The notes: generated by a model not told the origin, from the letters alone. A stretch of 64,000 bases of DNA from Tetraselmis striata (GCA_006384855.1 VCJN01003296.1:114906-178905), one strand, 5' to 3'. Positions 11,276 through 23,192 are shown, counted from the stretch's first letter. Numbers and translations: made by a program.

Positions 11276-13990
11276 TCATTCCCGCACGAGGAGGGATGCA
11301 GGAGTGATGCGCGCACAGTTAAGAGTCCGGGCCACGCGTGCACGTGTGTGCGAGGGTGATCCACGGACGCGCTGTGCAGCTTCGGCAACGGGATGGCGGA
11401 CAAATATGCGCCGACAGACGAGGCAGCGAGCCCGCTTTCGAGCAGCCACCAAGCTCAAGATCCCGATGAAATCTCTTGCGAGTAAGGCCTCCTGGTGAGC
11501 CCGGGTAGTGCACCGAGTGCCCCGATATGAGAGGGCACCCCGATCCGCGGCCATGCATGCGACACCGCGCACAGTCCGGCGCACCCCCTTGCTTATCTCA
11601 CCCAATGCGCCGAAGACCATGCCCGTGTACTCCGATTTATCCATGATGTCTCGAAGAGAGCCGCCCTTTTGTTCCGGCTCCGTGCTGTGGCCCGGCGCAT
11701 CCCGCACTGCCAATCCCGGTTGTTTGTCGCTCAGTAGGGAGCGCTCAAACTGATCCACAGCCGTGGCCCAAGGCACCGCAATGTACTTGACCCCATACCG
11801 CTTAGTCTTGAACTCCAGCATCGTGGACTTCAAGCTCGTGGACTTAACTCCCGGTCACGACGTTGAACGCCGGGAGGGAGAGCTTTGCGTCCGGCACCGG
11901 GTCCTTGAGTTCATCCATGGATACGGTTTTGACGAGAGGCGCTTCTTGCTGGAACAAGTCATCCACCTCTCGGCGTACAACGATACCCAGGTCGTGAACA
12001 CAATGATCGCGGAAGGGGTCTGCGATAGCGTCGTGCTGTACGCGCCAGTGAGCGTCTTCAGCTGCCGGGAGGTTCATGAGCGCGTCGCCATAGAGGTCGA
12101 CGGTGACGGTGTATGCTCTGTCGAGGGCAAAAGATCTGTATCCCAACCACGGGGGCCATGCATGGGCTAGGCAGAAAGATGTACCTGGCAGCAACTTCTC
12201 CCAACTCGTGCGGAGTCACGACCGTCCGTGCGGTGGGGATGACCACCGTCCACAATCCATGTCCGACGCCACGTCGACTTGGCCAAACAAGATCCGTTCC
12301 CTACATGTGACAGGGGGAGCGCCCACCTCATCATGAAGCCGAGAGTTGTTGGCTTGCTCTAGAAATGCCGCCAGCTGGTTCGTCTTTTGCGAGCCCGACG
12401 CAGCCCCCGCCTCCCGCTCCATCACGCGGGCATCCGCGTCGCTGAGGTGGCCAGCATTAGCCGCATGGAGGCGGACGGGTCCAACGCCTCACGCACAGCA
12501 GCGGTGTAGCTGGCCGAACCACGAGCATCGTTGAGGAAGTGGTCATACCGGCGGGCGGAACAAGTTGCGTTGAAGTTGCCTCGGCCAGATACGGACTCAA
12601 GGTGTAGGTCAAAGAAACAAGGGGTGGGGGTGGGGGTGTCGGAGTTCCTAATGAGGAACCTGGGGAGTATGTCATTCATGCAGCCGATGAAGGCGGCATC
12701 ATTAACGGTAGCCATGCGGCGGTTGCCAGCGCCGCCCTTCAACCGAATGGGGACGGGGAGGTGAAGCATGTTGCGCGCCCTGGCCACTATATCCTCGCTC
12801 AAGGTAGCCGCCTCTGCTACCGTGGGTCAGGGTCGTGCAAAAGCTCCGCCAGGAAATCGGTGACCACCGGATTGGTAGTACGTAGTATCGGTGCCGCACG
12901 TGGAGGGATCAAAAGAGACCCCTAGCACCCGTTGGACCGCCGTGAGGACGGTGGCATCCACCGCCTCCGCGAAGGCCTCCCCCTCTGACGGGATGCAGTC
13001 GCGGAGCCAATACCCGCCATGTGTTGCATGCAATGCTTGACCTTGACACATGCGTGGTGATGCATGGCGTGCCTGGGTATACCGACGGCTGGGCTTGGCA
13101 GATAGGAGCTTGCTCAGGTTGGTGTCCACCTCCTCTTGTAGCTCCTCCGCCTTGCCGCTCATGTAGGCCTGCGCCTACCCTTGCAACCTGAGCGGCACGT
13201 TGAGGACCGGGCTGCCTAGTGACTATCCAGCTCGGGCCACTCGATGTCGGCCGGAGCCTCACGCCGCGCGGCCTCCATGTCCGCGTTGCACGCGTGCATC
13301 TTGTCGAAGCGCACCTCAAGCCCCATGGACGCCTTGATGGACGTGCGAAAGGCGTTAAGAGCCGGCCAAATGTGCTCCGGGAGGCCCGTCAAATATCAAT
13401 CGTCGGCGTTGAAGAGCGCCTCCCCGTAGTCTGTGACCTCCAATTTGTTGTCGCACTTCTGCACTTCGGGAGTGCAGAATCGCGACGCAGAAATAAGTCG
13501 TGGCCAATGGCGCGCCTTGTTGCACGCCATCTTCCAGCCTCAGAGGGGCGGACCGATCGTCCACGATTAGAATCGAATCCGTGGAGAGGGAGGCCATTCG
13601 GCCATCCGGAGCGCAGGGATGACATGGTGTAGAGGGGAGCAATCGGTGTGGCGTTGGATGATGGTGCGGCGCCACGCCTCGTTGTAAGCGTTGCGAATGT
13701 CGGCGTGACGATGACGGCACGTGGGCCAAACTTCTCGGCGATGAGGCTTACGCCGTGGATGAGCATACATAGAATCCCCTGCGGGAATGCCGACGCCGAG
13801 GTGAGACGGCGCAAGCACCGACACACACGCCTCCTTCATGTTGTCCACCAACGCCCGCTCATCCGCTCCGCGCCGCTCCGCCTCCCGCCCGACTGCCACA
13901 TGTCGCACGTCCGGGGCCCTGCCCTCGCCTAGCTTCTTGACAGGGGCCACAAGCGTAGCATAGGCGAAGATCCGGTTGAACCTAAATGGC
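11276..13990 (-). pseudogene. LINE-1: broken non-LTR retrotransposon, RT plus PD-(D/E)XK-like end
   Basis: Degenerate reverse-transcriptase gene with several frameshifts. Going 5' to 3' on the minus strand: an RT entry segment (APDVRHVAVG...LAPSHLGVGIPAGD, about 13,930-13,760), ADIRNAYNEAWRR (about 13,700), DGVQQGAPLATTYF (about 13,520), then GSPVLNVPLRLQG, TAG (13,175-13,177), AQAYMSGKAEELQEEVDTNL with no frameshift across the TAG, then LPVPIRLKGGAGNRR (about 12,750). The end (12,190-11,276) has PDAKLSLPAFNV followed after a frameshift by MLEFKTKRYGVKYI, matching a P-D...E-x-K restriction-like nuclease pattern. The last codon is TGA. Its 5' side abuts the Copia LTR. Confidence 0.75.
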
Positions 13991-13999
13991 TTTGTCAAA

Positions 14000-14353
14000 C
14001 GGTGAAGTGGTGGAAGGTGGAAGTTCTGGGAGCTACTTACAGTGGGAGCAACGAGCCGGGCTCGAGCTGCTGCTAAGGCTAATGAAGTGAGCAAGGCAGC
14101 TGCGCGGGCCGAGCCTAAGATAGGCGGGGCGCGCACATTAGCGTGTTGATACTAGTCATGTAATCTATGATAACTACAGTACTAGTGTCTTGTCTTGCTC
14201 GGGTCGGATGGGAAGTCCGGACGCGCGCGCGGCACGCCATCTGATGATATCGGTATCATCAGATCGCCAGAAGGACACGCGCGCAACACACCATCTGCTG
14301 ATATTGGTATCAGTAGACTGCCAAAAGGACATGCTAGAGCACATGCTCCAACA
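14000..14353 (-). repeat. Copia-1 3' LTR
   Basis: On the minus strand the sequence begins TGTTGGAGCATG at 14,353, directly after a purine tract (GAGGGGG) that fits a polypurine tract next to a 3' LTR. The whole stretch is repeated at 30,866-31,252 in the same orientation with many substitutions, supporting an LTR. The inner boundary near 14,000 merges into LINE-1 sequence and is approximate; I could not identify the terminal CA with confidence. Confidence 0.75.
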
Positions 14354-14421
14354 ACCCCCTCGACGGTACACCGGGGGTTCCAGGGTGGAACTTGTGTGGC
14401 GTCGTTACATCCGGAGTGTGC

Positions 14422-17290
14422 TCACCAGCCCACAGCAAAGCGAGCGTGCTTCTTCTGTGTAGGACTGGGCATGGGTTTGGTCATCATGTCCGCTGTGTTG
14501 AGCTCATAGGTAGGTGGCGACGTAGTTGACTATGTATGGGCATGCCTCCACATGGTCCTTGACAAAGTTCCATTTGACATCAATGTGCTCCGTCATGTCA
14601 TTGATGACAGCGTTTGCGGCGTAGCTTATCGCCCCCTGGTTGTTCTCCATCATGATAAGTGGTTGCACTGGACTGCTAAGGATCTCAGAGACGAGCATTT
14701 TGAGCTGAATGCCATCTTTGATCGCTCGCGCCAATGACACTGTCTTGGCATCGACAGTCGACTGTGCAATTCCGCCACCGGTTTCCTGTGTCGCAGTGGG
14801 TATGAGAGCCGACTTGTAGCTGCATGCCCCCTGATTGCCGAGACGGAAGATGTACCCACCACAGGAACGGCTCTAGAACATGTCGGCGGGAAAGTCGGCA
14901 TCCGCACAGCCGACCAGTCTCAGGTTGTCGACCGATGAGTGGGCGCTCAGAGTGATGCCACGAGCCCACGATGCATAGTGCCTTTCAGGTATCGTACCGC
15001 CCTTCTTAAGCGCTGTCATACGCATCACACGCGGATCTTTCTGAACACTGCCGAGGATACTGAGTGCTATCGTGATGTCCGGTCGAGTGCAAGTGCTGAC
15101 GTACGGGAGACAACCTATCAGCCGCATGTAATGGGACCGACCGTCAGCGTCCAGCACGGGCGATGCGGAGACACTAATGAGTGGTTGTTTGCAGAAGTCG
15201 GCCATCATAGGCACATCGTACTTCTTGCAGTCGAGCATGCCAAATCTCTCCAAAATCTCCTTGATGTGGGTTGTTTGTGTGGGAGTGATGCGTTGGTTGG
15301 GTCGATCGTAGGACACTGACATATCCCAATGACCCAAGGGTCATGTAGCCATTGACCACGAACCGATTACGCAAGTCAGTCTTAAAGCTGCCCAACCAAG
15401 GGTTGTCGCCGTTGTCAGCCAATTTCATGTCGTCCACATCGACTCCCATGCCAGCGTAGATGTCTCCCTGCCGCAGGATGAAGATGCATGGGTATGCTTT
15501 GCACTTGATCCAGCCGACACTAATCATTCACATGGCCATCAGTTTGCACCAATATCTGCCACAGAGGCGGAGGCCATACAGACATTTGAGAAGTCTGCAA
15601 ACTCCGCCAGAACAATCATCAAATCCATGAAGCTGTCGCATGTACAGATCATCCACCGGAATCGAAGCGTTGAGGTACGCAGCCACGGCATCCCTGTGGA
15701 GTTGCGTGGCGGCCACAATGGTGACGAAGATCCGAAGATTGGAAGTGCGGATGACAGGTGCGTATGTTGCGTTGCAAGTGTCGCCATCTATGGTAGTTGC
15801 CACACACAACAACCATAGCTTTTGCCTAGTCCAGATTGCCATCGGGTGTTGCCTTGGCCATAAAACCCCACTGATTGGGTAGAACTATCTCACGAGGTGG
15901 GCAATCAACCAGTTCCCGTGAACGGTTGGCTATCAGACCCTCATACTCCTTGTGGATGGTTGGTTCGCACATGTCGCGGAACTCAGGGCTTATCGCCTCT
16001 TTGAAGTTGCGAGGTGTATGTATGCCTGCATGACTCAAGAGTGCAACTGTCTGATGCATGTTGCTGTCGCCGCTAGGGTCTGGAGGGTAGATGGCATAAT
16101 CTGGTTGGGGATTAGATGGATCACGGTCCAAACACATGATGTCGCATGCTATCATGGCCCGATACCGAGATGGGAGTCGTCTCTCCCGGATGGATCTGCT
16201 GCGCTAATCACTGATGGTTGTGTGCTCTCGCTGCTCTCGCTGCTCATCTAGGTCCATTTCTACCGTGGGCTGCTCCTCCTCAGCCTCCAGTATGATGGAG
16301 CTGTCAGTGTGTGAATCCGGAGCGAAGCCGCTCTCATCCTCGAGGAAACGGTCATGGACGCTGACGGTGACCGTGCTTGTCGCGGGGCTCGAGATCATCC
16401 ACCCATGTGCGGTGCCAGGGTAGCCCACAAAGATGCCAATCCAAGCCTTGGAGTCTAGTTTTTGCGACTGCCATCAGGGACCTTGACAAGCACCTTGCAG
16501 CCATAGACTCTGGCTTTGCAAAATATGTGAATCAACATTGCCTTTGGTCAGTATCGAGAGCGGCGTTTGTCTGCAATCCGAAGTACGAGCCGATGTGACA
16601 TGGAGCCGATGCGCCGGTTCTTCAGCCATAATGCTGTGCTGATAGCGGTTGCCCGCAGTCAGCTAGGCACTGACGTATCTGCCATCACGCTAATGGCACT
16701 GTCCCTGATAGTGCGCCATGGCCTCTCAATCTTGCCATGCTGATGATGGTAGTACGGTGTTGTCCATTCAGTACGTCCCCCTATGCCACCCACAAGGGCG
16801 TCCATCGCATTTGTCTCGAAGATGGAGTCGCGGTCAAAGCGGACATCGGGAGCAAACGGAGCACTGGACTCTCCCCAATACCTGAGGTAACAATGTCTGA
16901 CGTCATCTAGTATTTGAACGCATGGTTGTCAGCACCTTTGCTGCCTCTTTGGTTCTCATGTGTCTATGCCACTGAAACCTAGATAGGCGGCAAATGATGC
17001 TGATAGTCAATCGATAGCCACCCGGTAATGTGATGTGGATGGGACCAAGTGTGTCGACAGAGAGTTGGCTGCAACACGCATCATGGAGGGTTGCAGGCTC
17101 TCGGTTGGCAATAGCTGTTGTGGCTTTGTTGAGCAGGCAAGAATGACAGGGGATATTGCTTACATCCGTAGGGAAGGCAGGTACATCATGTACGCCATTG
17201 TGATGCCGTGCCTGAAATTGAAATTGAAGTTGATTTACAACATGCCGACTTGCTGCTCTCCACTGCCCAAGCCGAGTTGCTTTTAGGACG
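14422..17290 (-). pseudogene. Copia-1 pol: integrase, reverse transcriptase, RNase H
   Basis: Ty1/Copia polyprotein in decayed form. Integrase pieces: LSVDTLGPI (about 17,050) and RTEWTTPYYHHQHGKIERP (about 16,770). Linker to RT: KLDSKAWIGIFVGYPG (16,460), IRERRLPSRYRAM (16,170), then RSRELVDCPP (15,910). RT: TYAPVIRTSNLRI, VCRLLKCLYGL and VDVDDM (catalytic YVDD altered to VDVDD). RNase H: GCADADFPADMF, then SRSCGGYIFRLG, then ENNQGAISYAANAV; C-terminus ADMMTKPMPSPTQKKHARF and TGA at 14,422-14,424. Three in-frame TAG codons (16,204; 15,826; 14,873) are the only stops where the frame otherwise continues; frameshifts also occur, so this copy is not active. Confidence 0.85.
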
Positions 17291-18693
17291 TGCTTGATTC
17301 AACCGCTGTGGGAACCCTAGGGACTATGTATACAGCTTCCGCCCTTCCTCCTTTTCGCCCGCGCCCCTCCTCCTTCCATGTCGCTTGATATTGGTCCCCC
17401 TGCCGTAGCGGGGGTGTCGTGTACGGTGATATGCGGAAGCGTGTATGTTAACCGTGTGCGTGCGTGCGGGGTTTGTGGGAGGTACTGGGGTTGGACATGG
17501 CAGGTTTGAGGGACTGTCGGGATATGCGGAGGAGAGTATGTAGCCATCCGATTGAGTGTCTTTGGAGTTTCCTACAGAGGCGGATTGCAGCGGCGCTAGG
17601 AGACGGATTGGGGTTTGTCCGGGGGTTGCTTCTTGGGGCGGGGGACCGTGAGGTTATTGATGGCATTTAGTGTTAGTTTGTGCATGGTGCCGCTGCGGCT
17701 GAGGGTGATGGGGATGATTTCAATCGGACGCTGCCCGCCTTGTTGACGTAGGGCGCTCACCGTGTGATGGTATGCGGATGAGAGCGTGTACGGTGGCATG
17801 GTTGAGATCAGTGCAGTATTTGAATTCGATTATCTGTATTTTTTGGACTTCTTTGGGATCGGTGTTGGGAAATATGCTTTCGGTGGCTGGGTCTTAGTCA
17901 GGGGTAGGAGCAGCTCCATCAGCTGGCACCAGGTCCAGTAGTTACAAGCCATTGTAGCCTCTCAGGCGTACCACTCATGCATCCATGGTCACAGTGCCGG
18001 AATCAGCCCCCCCCCCGGAAAGTTGATGGTACCAGGTAGCTGTAGGAGCCATGACACGCGGAGTAGTCTGTCTACACCCACACTGTGAGATTCAGATGTG
18101 ACGTAAATGTGCCCTACTGGTGACGAACGACGACATACGGGGACGATACGGGACGGACGAGGGACGTGGATTTCATACCCAGTAGCGACGACTATCGCGC
18201 GCGACCTGTAAAGTACTATATGAATTTCTCGTTTCCATAATTTCATCAAATTGATATGCGCACGCGGGCTCGCGTGTCGCCCGCCGACGCGGAGCACCCG
18301 GGCTAAGTACAGGCGGATGTACGCACTCATTGCACATCGCCGCACATCGCTGACCGCACATCGCTGACCGCTGACCCCGCGGTGTGCGGCGATGTGCGGC
18401 ACGACGGGCGGAGGTGTGGGCGGATGTAGGTGGTACGGTAGGTGGTAGGCGGTAGGTGGTGTTCGTAGGTGCGCGTTTTAATGCAGCCGCCCTAACTGCT
18501 GATGATTGTGTAACGCCCCAGCACGCGCATGAAGTATGGGGTCGCCTCACGGTCACCGCCGCTCACCGTTGAATCAAGCGCGGACAACCGCGCACTCGCA
18601 TCTGTGTTGCCTGCCGGTGGTGGGTTACATCCACCCCAACTCTCAACACCCCCCCCCCCCCCCCCCCCCCCGCCCCCCGCGCGCGGCAGCAGG
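17291..18693. other. No supported gene
   Basis: Short open stretches exist on both strands, none with recognisable motifs. The part next to 17,290 may be the remaining 5' region of Copia-1, but no matching 5' LTR was seen. Near 18,320-18,480 there are short direct repeats (CACATCGCTGACCGC, and GTAGGTGGTA-type on the other side). The stretch ends in a C tract (18,648-18,670) just before the next gene. Confidence 0.5.
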
Positions 18694-20180
18694 CATGCCG
18701 GCAAAGGGATGGATAGCGAGTGTGTCGAAGGATGGCGTGTACTCATGCAAGCACTGCCGGGGCAACGTGACGGGCACTTGTGATAAGATGGCGCGAGAGC
18801 GGCACTTCCTAAAATTCCCGAACTGTAGCCACTCGTTGAAGCGTGCGGCTAAGTTGCGCCGCAAGGCCGCCTTATCACAAGCAGCAGCAGCAGGGGCGGC
18901 AGCAACAGCAGCAACAACAACAGGGGCGGCAGCAGGAGTAGCTGCAGCCGTCGGAAACGGCCCGCCGGCGCCGGTCTCGGACGACGGCGGCTCGAAGGTG
19001 GACGATGTGATGGGCGTGGGGGAGGACCCCGTTGGCGAAGACGGTATGGACATCGACGTGCCTGCGTGGCCGCCGGCGGGCGTGGAACCCGCGATGAGGG
19101 CGTGATATGGAAAGGCGATCCCGGCGACTTCTACATGAAGGTCATCGCCAAGAAGTTCCGGGGAGTATGGCACTACGGCGTGATAACCGGCGTCGTTACC
19201 GAGTGGGTGTTGGAGGACTACGGCGGGGCGACCCAGTGGCGCGCTGTTTTCGAGGACGGGGGCATTGTGGGCCTTCTGCGTTCAGAGGTGAGTGGGCCCG
19301 GCCTGCGTGCTGGTGGCACCACTCAACTGCGGTTGTATGGAATCACACGCACCCGCCCGGTCGGCGTGGCAGGTTGTGGAGGCTATGACGGCTGCCCAGG
19401 AGCACCCCCCTGTGGATGCGGACGGGGAGGCTCGCTTGGTAACCGTCCATGAAGGCGATGACTTGTCCAGTGAATCACGCACCTTGCCCGGCGTGCGGTC
19501 AACACAACCCGGCTGGCGGAGGCCAAGCAGGCACACTGGCTGCCATGGCGTGTGCCATGTGCATGTGGTCCGGGGCTATGTCAGCATGGTCAACCTCTTC
19601 CCCCTCGCGCCGTTCCACCTGTTTTTTTTGGCTTGGGAAGGGACTTCTGGAGGAAATTTGTCACCGTGCAGGGCCACATTGGATTCCGAGCTATGAAGCA
19701 AGAAGACCGGCGCCAGGCTTTAGTCCCGATACCCAGCAACTTTGAACGCGGGTTGCGCCCTTCGTTTGCAGTGTCCAAGAATCGAAAGGTAAACCCCTCC
19801 CCCCCCCCCCCCCCCCCCCGGGCGTGGGCGTGGGCGTGGGCGTGACTGCATTCCCCTCCATGACTGCAGGGTCAGGCAAGGTGACGGTGCAGCCCGGCTG
19901 GGTCATGGAGGACTGCTTGCACCACATGGAAACGTTTTCCATTCTTAACGCCGGTCCGCTCCTCGAGGAGGCCCGGGTGAAGGCGATCATGCCCGAGAAG
20001 GAGCTTCGCGTCCCCAGCGGTGGTGCGTTCGGTGTCACGACTGGCGGTGCTTGGGCACATGTACAAGCGCATGCAAGGAGCTGCGTGGTCCGTCACGCGG
20101 TGGGGGTTGCAGAATGTGGTGACGGAGGAGGACGGCCCCGAGCGCAAGGCGCAGGTGGACGCGCTCACTAGGGAGGTGAG
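18694..20180 (+). pseudogene. Frameshifted gene with zinc-finger-like and Tudor-like regions
   Basis: The start at 18,694 (MPAKGWIASV) directly follows a C tract. The N-terminus has a BED/C2HC-like cluster (CKHCRGNVTGTC...H...C), an Ala/Gln-rich linker, then, after a frame change near 19,090, a compact region (FYMKVIAKKFRGVWHYGVI...WRAVFEDGGIVGLL) resembling a small Tudor/SH3-like fold. A donor at about 19,288 joins VVEAMTAAQEHPP; further frame changes near 19,460 and in a T run near 19,620 lead to FWRKFVTVQGHIGFRAMKQ. A C-tract-bearing intron follows (donor about 19,789), then VTVQPGWVMEDCLHHMETF and a final shifted segment ending at a GTGAGG (20,176). The frame changes at homopolymers may be sequence errors or decay. 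The family is not identified; a transposase-associated protein is possible. Confidence 0.5.
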
Positions 20181-20192
20181 GACTCGATACCC

Positions 20193-21494
20193 AGCGCGGC
20201 GCCAAGGCGCGGCGGCCGGGGCAGCGCGGCGCCAAGGCGCGGCGGCCGGGGCAGCGCGGCGCCAAGGCGCGGCGGCCGGGGCAGCGCGGCGCCAAGGCGC
20301 GGCGGCCGGGGCAGCGCGGCGCCAAGGCGCGGCGGCCGGGGCAGCGCGGCGCCAAGGCGCGGCGGCCGGGGCAGCGCGGCGCCAAGGCGCGGCGGCCGGG
20401 GCAGCGCGGCGCCAAGGCGCGGCGGCCGGGGCAGCGCGGCGCCAAGGCGCGGCGGCCGGGGCAGCGCGGCGCCAAGGCGCGGCGGCCGGGGCAGCGCGGC
20501 GCCAAGGCGCGGCGGCCGGGGCAGCGCGGCGCCAAGGCGCGGCGGCCGGGGCAGCGCGGCGCCAAGGCGCGGCGGCCGGGGCAGCGCGGCGCCAAGGCGC
20601 GGCGGCCGGGGCAGCGCGGCGCCAAGGCGCGGCGGCCGGGGCAGCGCGGCGCCAACGCGCGGCGGCCGGGGCAGCGCGGCGCCAAGGCGCGGCGGCCGGG
20701 GCAGCGCGGCGCCAAGGCGCGGCGGCCGGGGCAGCGCGGCGCCAAGGCGCGGCGGCCGGGGCAGCGCGGCGCCAAGGCGCGGCGGCCGGGGCAGCGCGGC
20801 GCCAAGGCGCGGCGGCCGGGGCAGCGCGGCGCCAAGGCGCGGCGGCCGGGGCAGCGCGGCGCCAAGGCGCGGCGGCCGGGGCAGCGCGGCGCCAACGCGC
20901 GGCGGCCGGGGCAGCGCGGCGCCAAGGCGCGGCGGCCGGGGCAGCGCGGCGCCAAGGCGCGGCGGCCGGGGCAGCGCGGCGCCAAGGCGCGGCGGCCGGG
21001 GCAGCGCGGCGCCAAGGCGCGGCGGCCGGGGCAGCGCGGCGCCAAGGCGCGGCGGCCGGGGCAGCGCGGCGCCAAGGCGCGGCGGCCGGGGCAGCGCGGC
21101 GCCAACGCGGCGGCCGGGGCAGCGCGGCGCCAAGGCGCGGCGGCCGGGGCAGCGCGGCGCCAACGCGCGGCGGCCGGGGCAGCGCGGCGCCAAGGCGCGG
21201 CGGCCGGGGCAGCGCGGCGCCAACGCGCGGCGGCCGGGGCAGCGCGGCGCCAACGCGCGGCGGCCGGGGCAGCGCGGCGCCAAGGCGCGGCGGCCGGGGC
21301 AGCGCGGCGCCAAGGCGCGGCGGCCGGGGCAGCGCGGCGCCAAGGCGCGGCGGCCGGGGCAGCGCGGCGCCAAGGCGCGGCGGCCGGGGCAGCGCGGCGC
21401 CAAGGCGCGGCGGCCGGGGCAGCGCGGCGCCAAGGCGCGGCGGCCGGGGCAGCGCGGCGCCAAGGCGCGGCGGCCGGGGCAGCGCGGCGCCAAG
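20193..21494. repeat. 30-bp GC-rich minisatellite, about 43 units
   Basis: A 30-bp unit (GCGCGGCGCCAAGGCGCGGC followed by GGCCGGGGCA) is repeated almost without change. A minority of units have CAACGC in place of CAAGGC, and one unit near 21,105-21,115 is two bases short. A 30-bp unit keeps three frames open on both strands, so the long open frames across it are a by-product. It begins right after a GTGAGG donor-like site of the preceding gene and ends with CAAG, so it could sit in an intron. Confidence 0.95.
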
Positions 21495-21659
21495 ACAGCG
21501 CATACAGCGGAATCGGCGGAAAGGGATGCATTACAAGTTGTGGACGGCAGCCGCTGAAAACTATGCGGTCATGCCGCAACAACCCCAGCACTGGCTTCTG
21601 GATACCTCTGATCTGGCTGGCGGCGGCGGGCTGCGGGATGCAGGGCCGCATGACTGAGG

Positions 21660-22439
21660 TGGCGGTGCTGGTGAGCCCGGAGAGTCTGCATGCGGCGGAG
21701 GCGGCGCAGCCGCATAGGCACTAGACAATACTCTGAAGCGAGCCCCAATTGTCTGCCCAGCGCCTGCCCCAATGTAACGCACCAGCTTGGCAGCAATTGG
21801 CAGCTCTTTTGCCCCCCTCCACCCCACAGACACACTACCAATACCAGTTTCTCATCCCGGCGGGCAGTTGATGCGTATACCCAGGCTTGTGCGTCCGCGG
21901 TGCGGGGGGGGGGGGGGGGGGGGGGAATCACTATAGCTAAGCTAGTGATGTGAGATATGAGTGCAGCAACAGATATTGTGCAAGATATAATACGATGGCA
22001 TGCAAGCGGGTCCCCGCTCTTCCACAATCATTGGCCCTGCTCCCTCTTGCCCCGCCCCCGGTGCCCTTTAGCTGCTCTCAACATCCCGAGTGGGATGGGC
22101 GGGGCAGCGGTTGCTACCGAGTGAGGCGTAGCATCGTTTGCAGTAGCAACGCAGCCTTTCCGGTGTGACGCCGCCTGGATGTAACCCAGCAGTACGCGCA
22201 AAGTGCAAGTGCAAGCTGCTGATGGCGGGGATCCCGCGCGCGGGGGGGGGGGGGGGGGGCAGCGGCTGTGGGATAGGCAGGGCAGCGGTTGCTACCGAGT
22301 GAGGCGTAGCATCGTTTGCAGTAGCAACGCAGCCTTTCCGGTTGCATAGTGTGACACCGCTTGGATGTAACCCAGCAGTACGCGCAAAGTGCAAGTGTTA
22401 CACGTCCGTTTGCCCCACCCAATGACATTGCGCCCGACC
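21660..22439. repeat. Duplicated 120-bp segments around G tracts
   Basis: No gene was recognised. Sequence from about 22,091-22,213 (GGTTGCTACCGAGTGAGGCG...ACGCGCAAAGTGCAAGTG) is repeated at about 22,268-22,398 with a 10-base insertion and few substitutions. Between the copies is a G tract (22,242-22,259); another G tract is at 21,903-21,925. Confidence 0.8.
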
Positions 22440-23192
22440 TCACTGACGGCATGTCTCGCTCTCCTTCAGCTCCTGGGCCGTCCGCCGCCTCACCCTGCGC
22501 ACCCTACCAGCCGCGCGTGCCTTCTCGGAAGCCTCACACACGGCGGCGCGAGTCGCGTCGTGGAACGCGTCCCTGACATGGCGGAACTCCGCCCTCACCG
22601 TGGCCGTGGTCGGGCAGAGGACTGCCCGCTGATGGGTCGCCATGCATGGGTACTTGGGGCCGCACAAAGCCGGGGTGCCGTCGCAGCAACACTCCCAGTC
22701 CGTCCGTTGGCCGCAGTCCACGCATGACGGGCGTCCGGCCAGGACACGCACATGATAGTGCATGTGGCCGCCTCCCGCCACTGCTCGTAGTGCTCCGGTC
22801 AACATGGCGACGAGCAAGTCGGCATGTCCCGCAGGTGGCTGCGGGGCGGGTGGCGCGAGCGCAGCCTCGCTCGCCTCGACAACCCCCTCAGCCCGATCAG
22901 TCGCCTCGACCACGGCCTCCTCCGCCTCCTGACGCGGCGCACCAGGCGCATCATCGTCGCCTGGCAGGGCGTCCCCCCCCGCAACGGCGCCGTCGGCGGT
23001 GGCCGACGCCGTCGTGGCGGGGTGTTGTGAGGAGGTGGCCCTAGACATAGGTGGGGCCGGCACCGCCATGTGTTGCTCCACATGCGGTGCGGTTCCTGAC
23101 GCGACAGCTCCATCGCACCAGTACCGGCGCCGGCACCCCACGCCTGCTGGGATTACCACCAACCGGCATGTTTCCTTTGGGAGGCGGTTCAT
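22440..23192 (-). CDS. Protein with PiggyBac-like C-terminal cysteine cluster
   Basis: A single open frame from an ATG at 23,192 to TGA at 22,440, 250 codons. The first half is Ala/Pro/Glu-rich and may be partly non-coding; an inner Met (about 23,071) is an alternative start. The second half has the spacing CVDCGQRTDWECCCDG, then PALCGPKYPC...H, close to the zinc-binding cluster at the end of PiggyBac transposases (C-x2-C...C-x-C...LC...PC...H). A basic tail follows (RRVRRRTAQELKE). No DDE catalytic domain was seen nearby, so this is a detached exon, a domesticated fragment or the end of a split gene. Moderate confidence that it is coding, lower for the family. Confidence 0.5.
   Translation of the reverse strand: MNRLPKETCRLVVIPAGVGCRRRYWCDGAVASGTAPHVEQHMAVPAPPMSRATSSQHPATTASATADGAVAGGDALPGDDDAPGAPRQEAEEAVVEATDRAEGVVEASEAALAPPAPQPPAGHADLLVAMLTGALRAVAGGGHMHYHVRVLAGRPSCVDCGQRTDWECCCDGTPALCGPKYPCMATHQRAVLCPTTATVRAEFRHVRDAFHDATRAAVCEASEKARAAGRVRRVRRRTAQELKESETCRQ

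Noticed and set aside
19872-21657. Very long open frames (over 500 codons) on both strands across the 30-bp array
   Set aside because: A repeat unit divisible by three keeps frames open automatically; several frames on both strands are equally open and one short unit switches frame.
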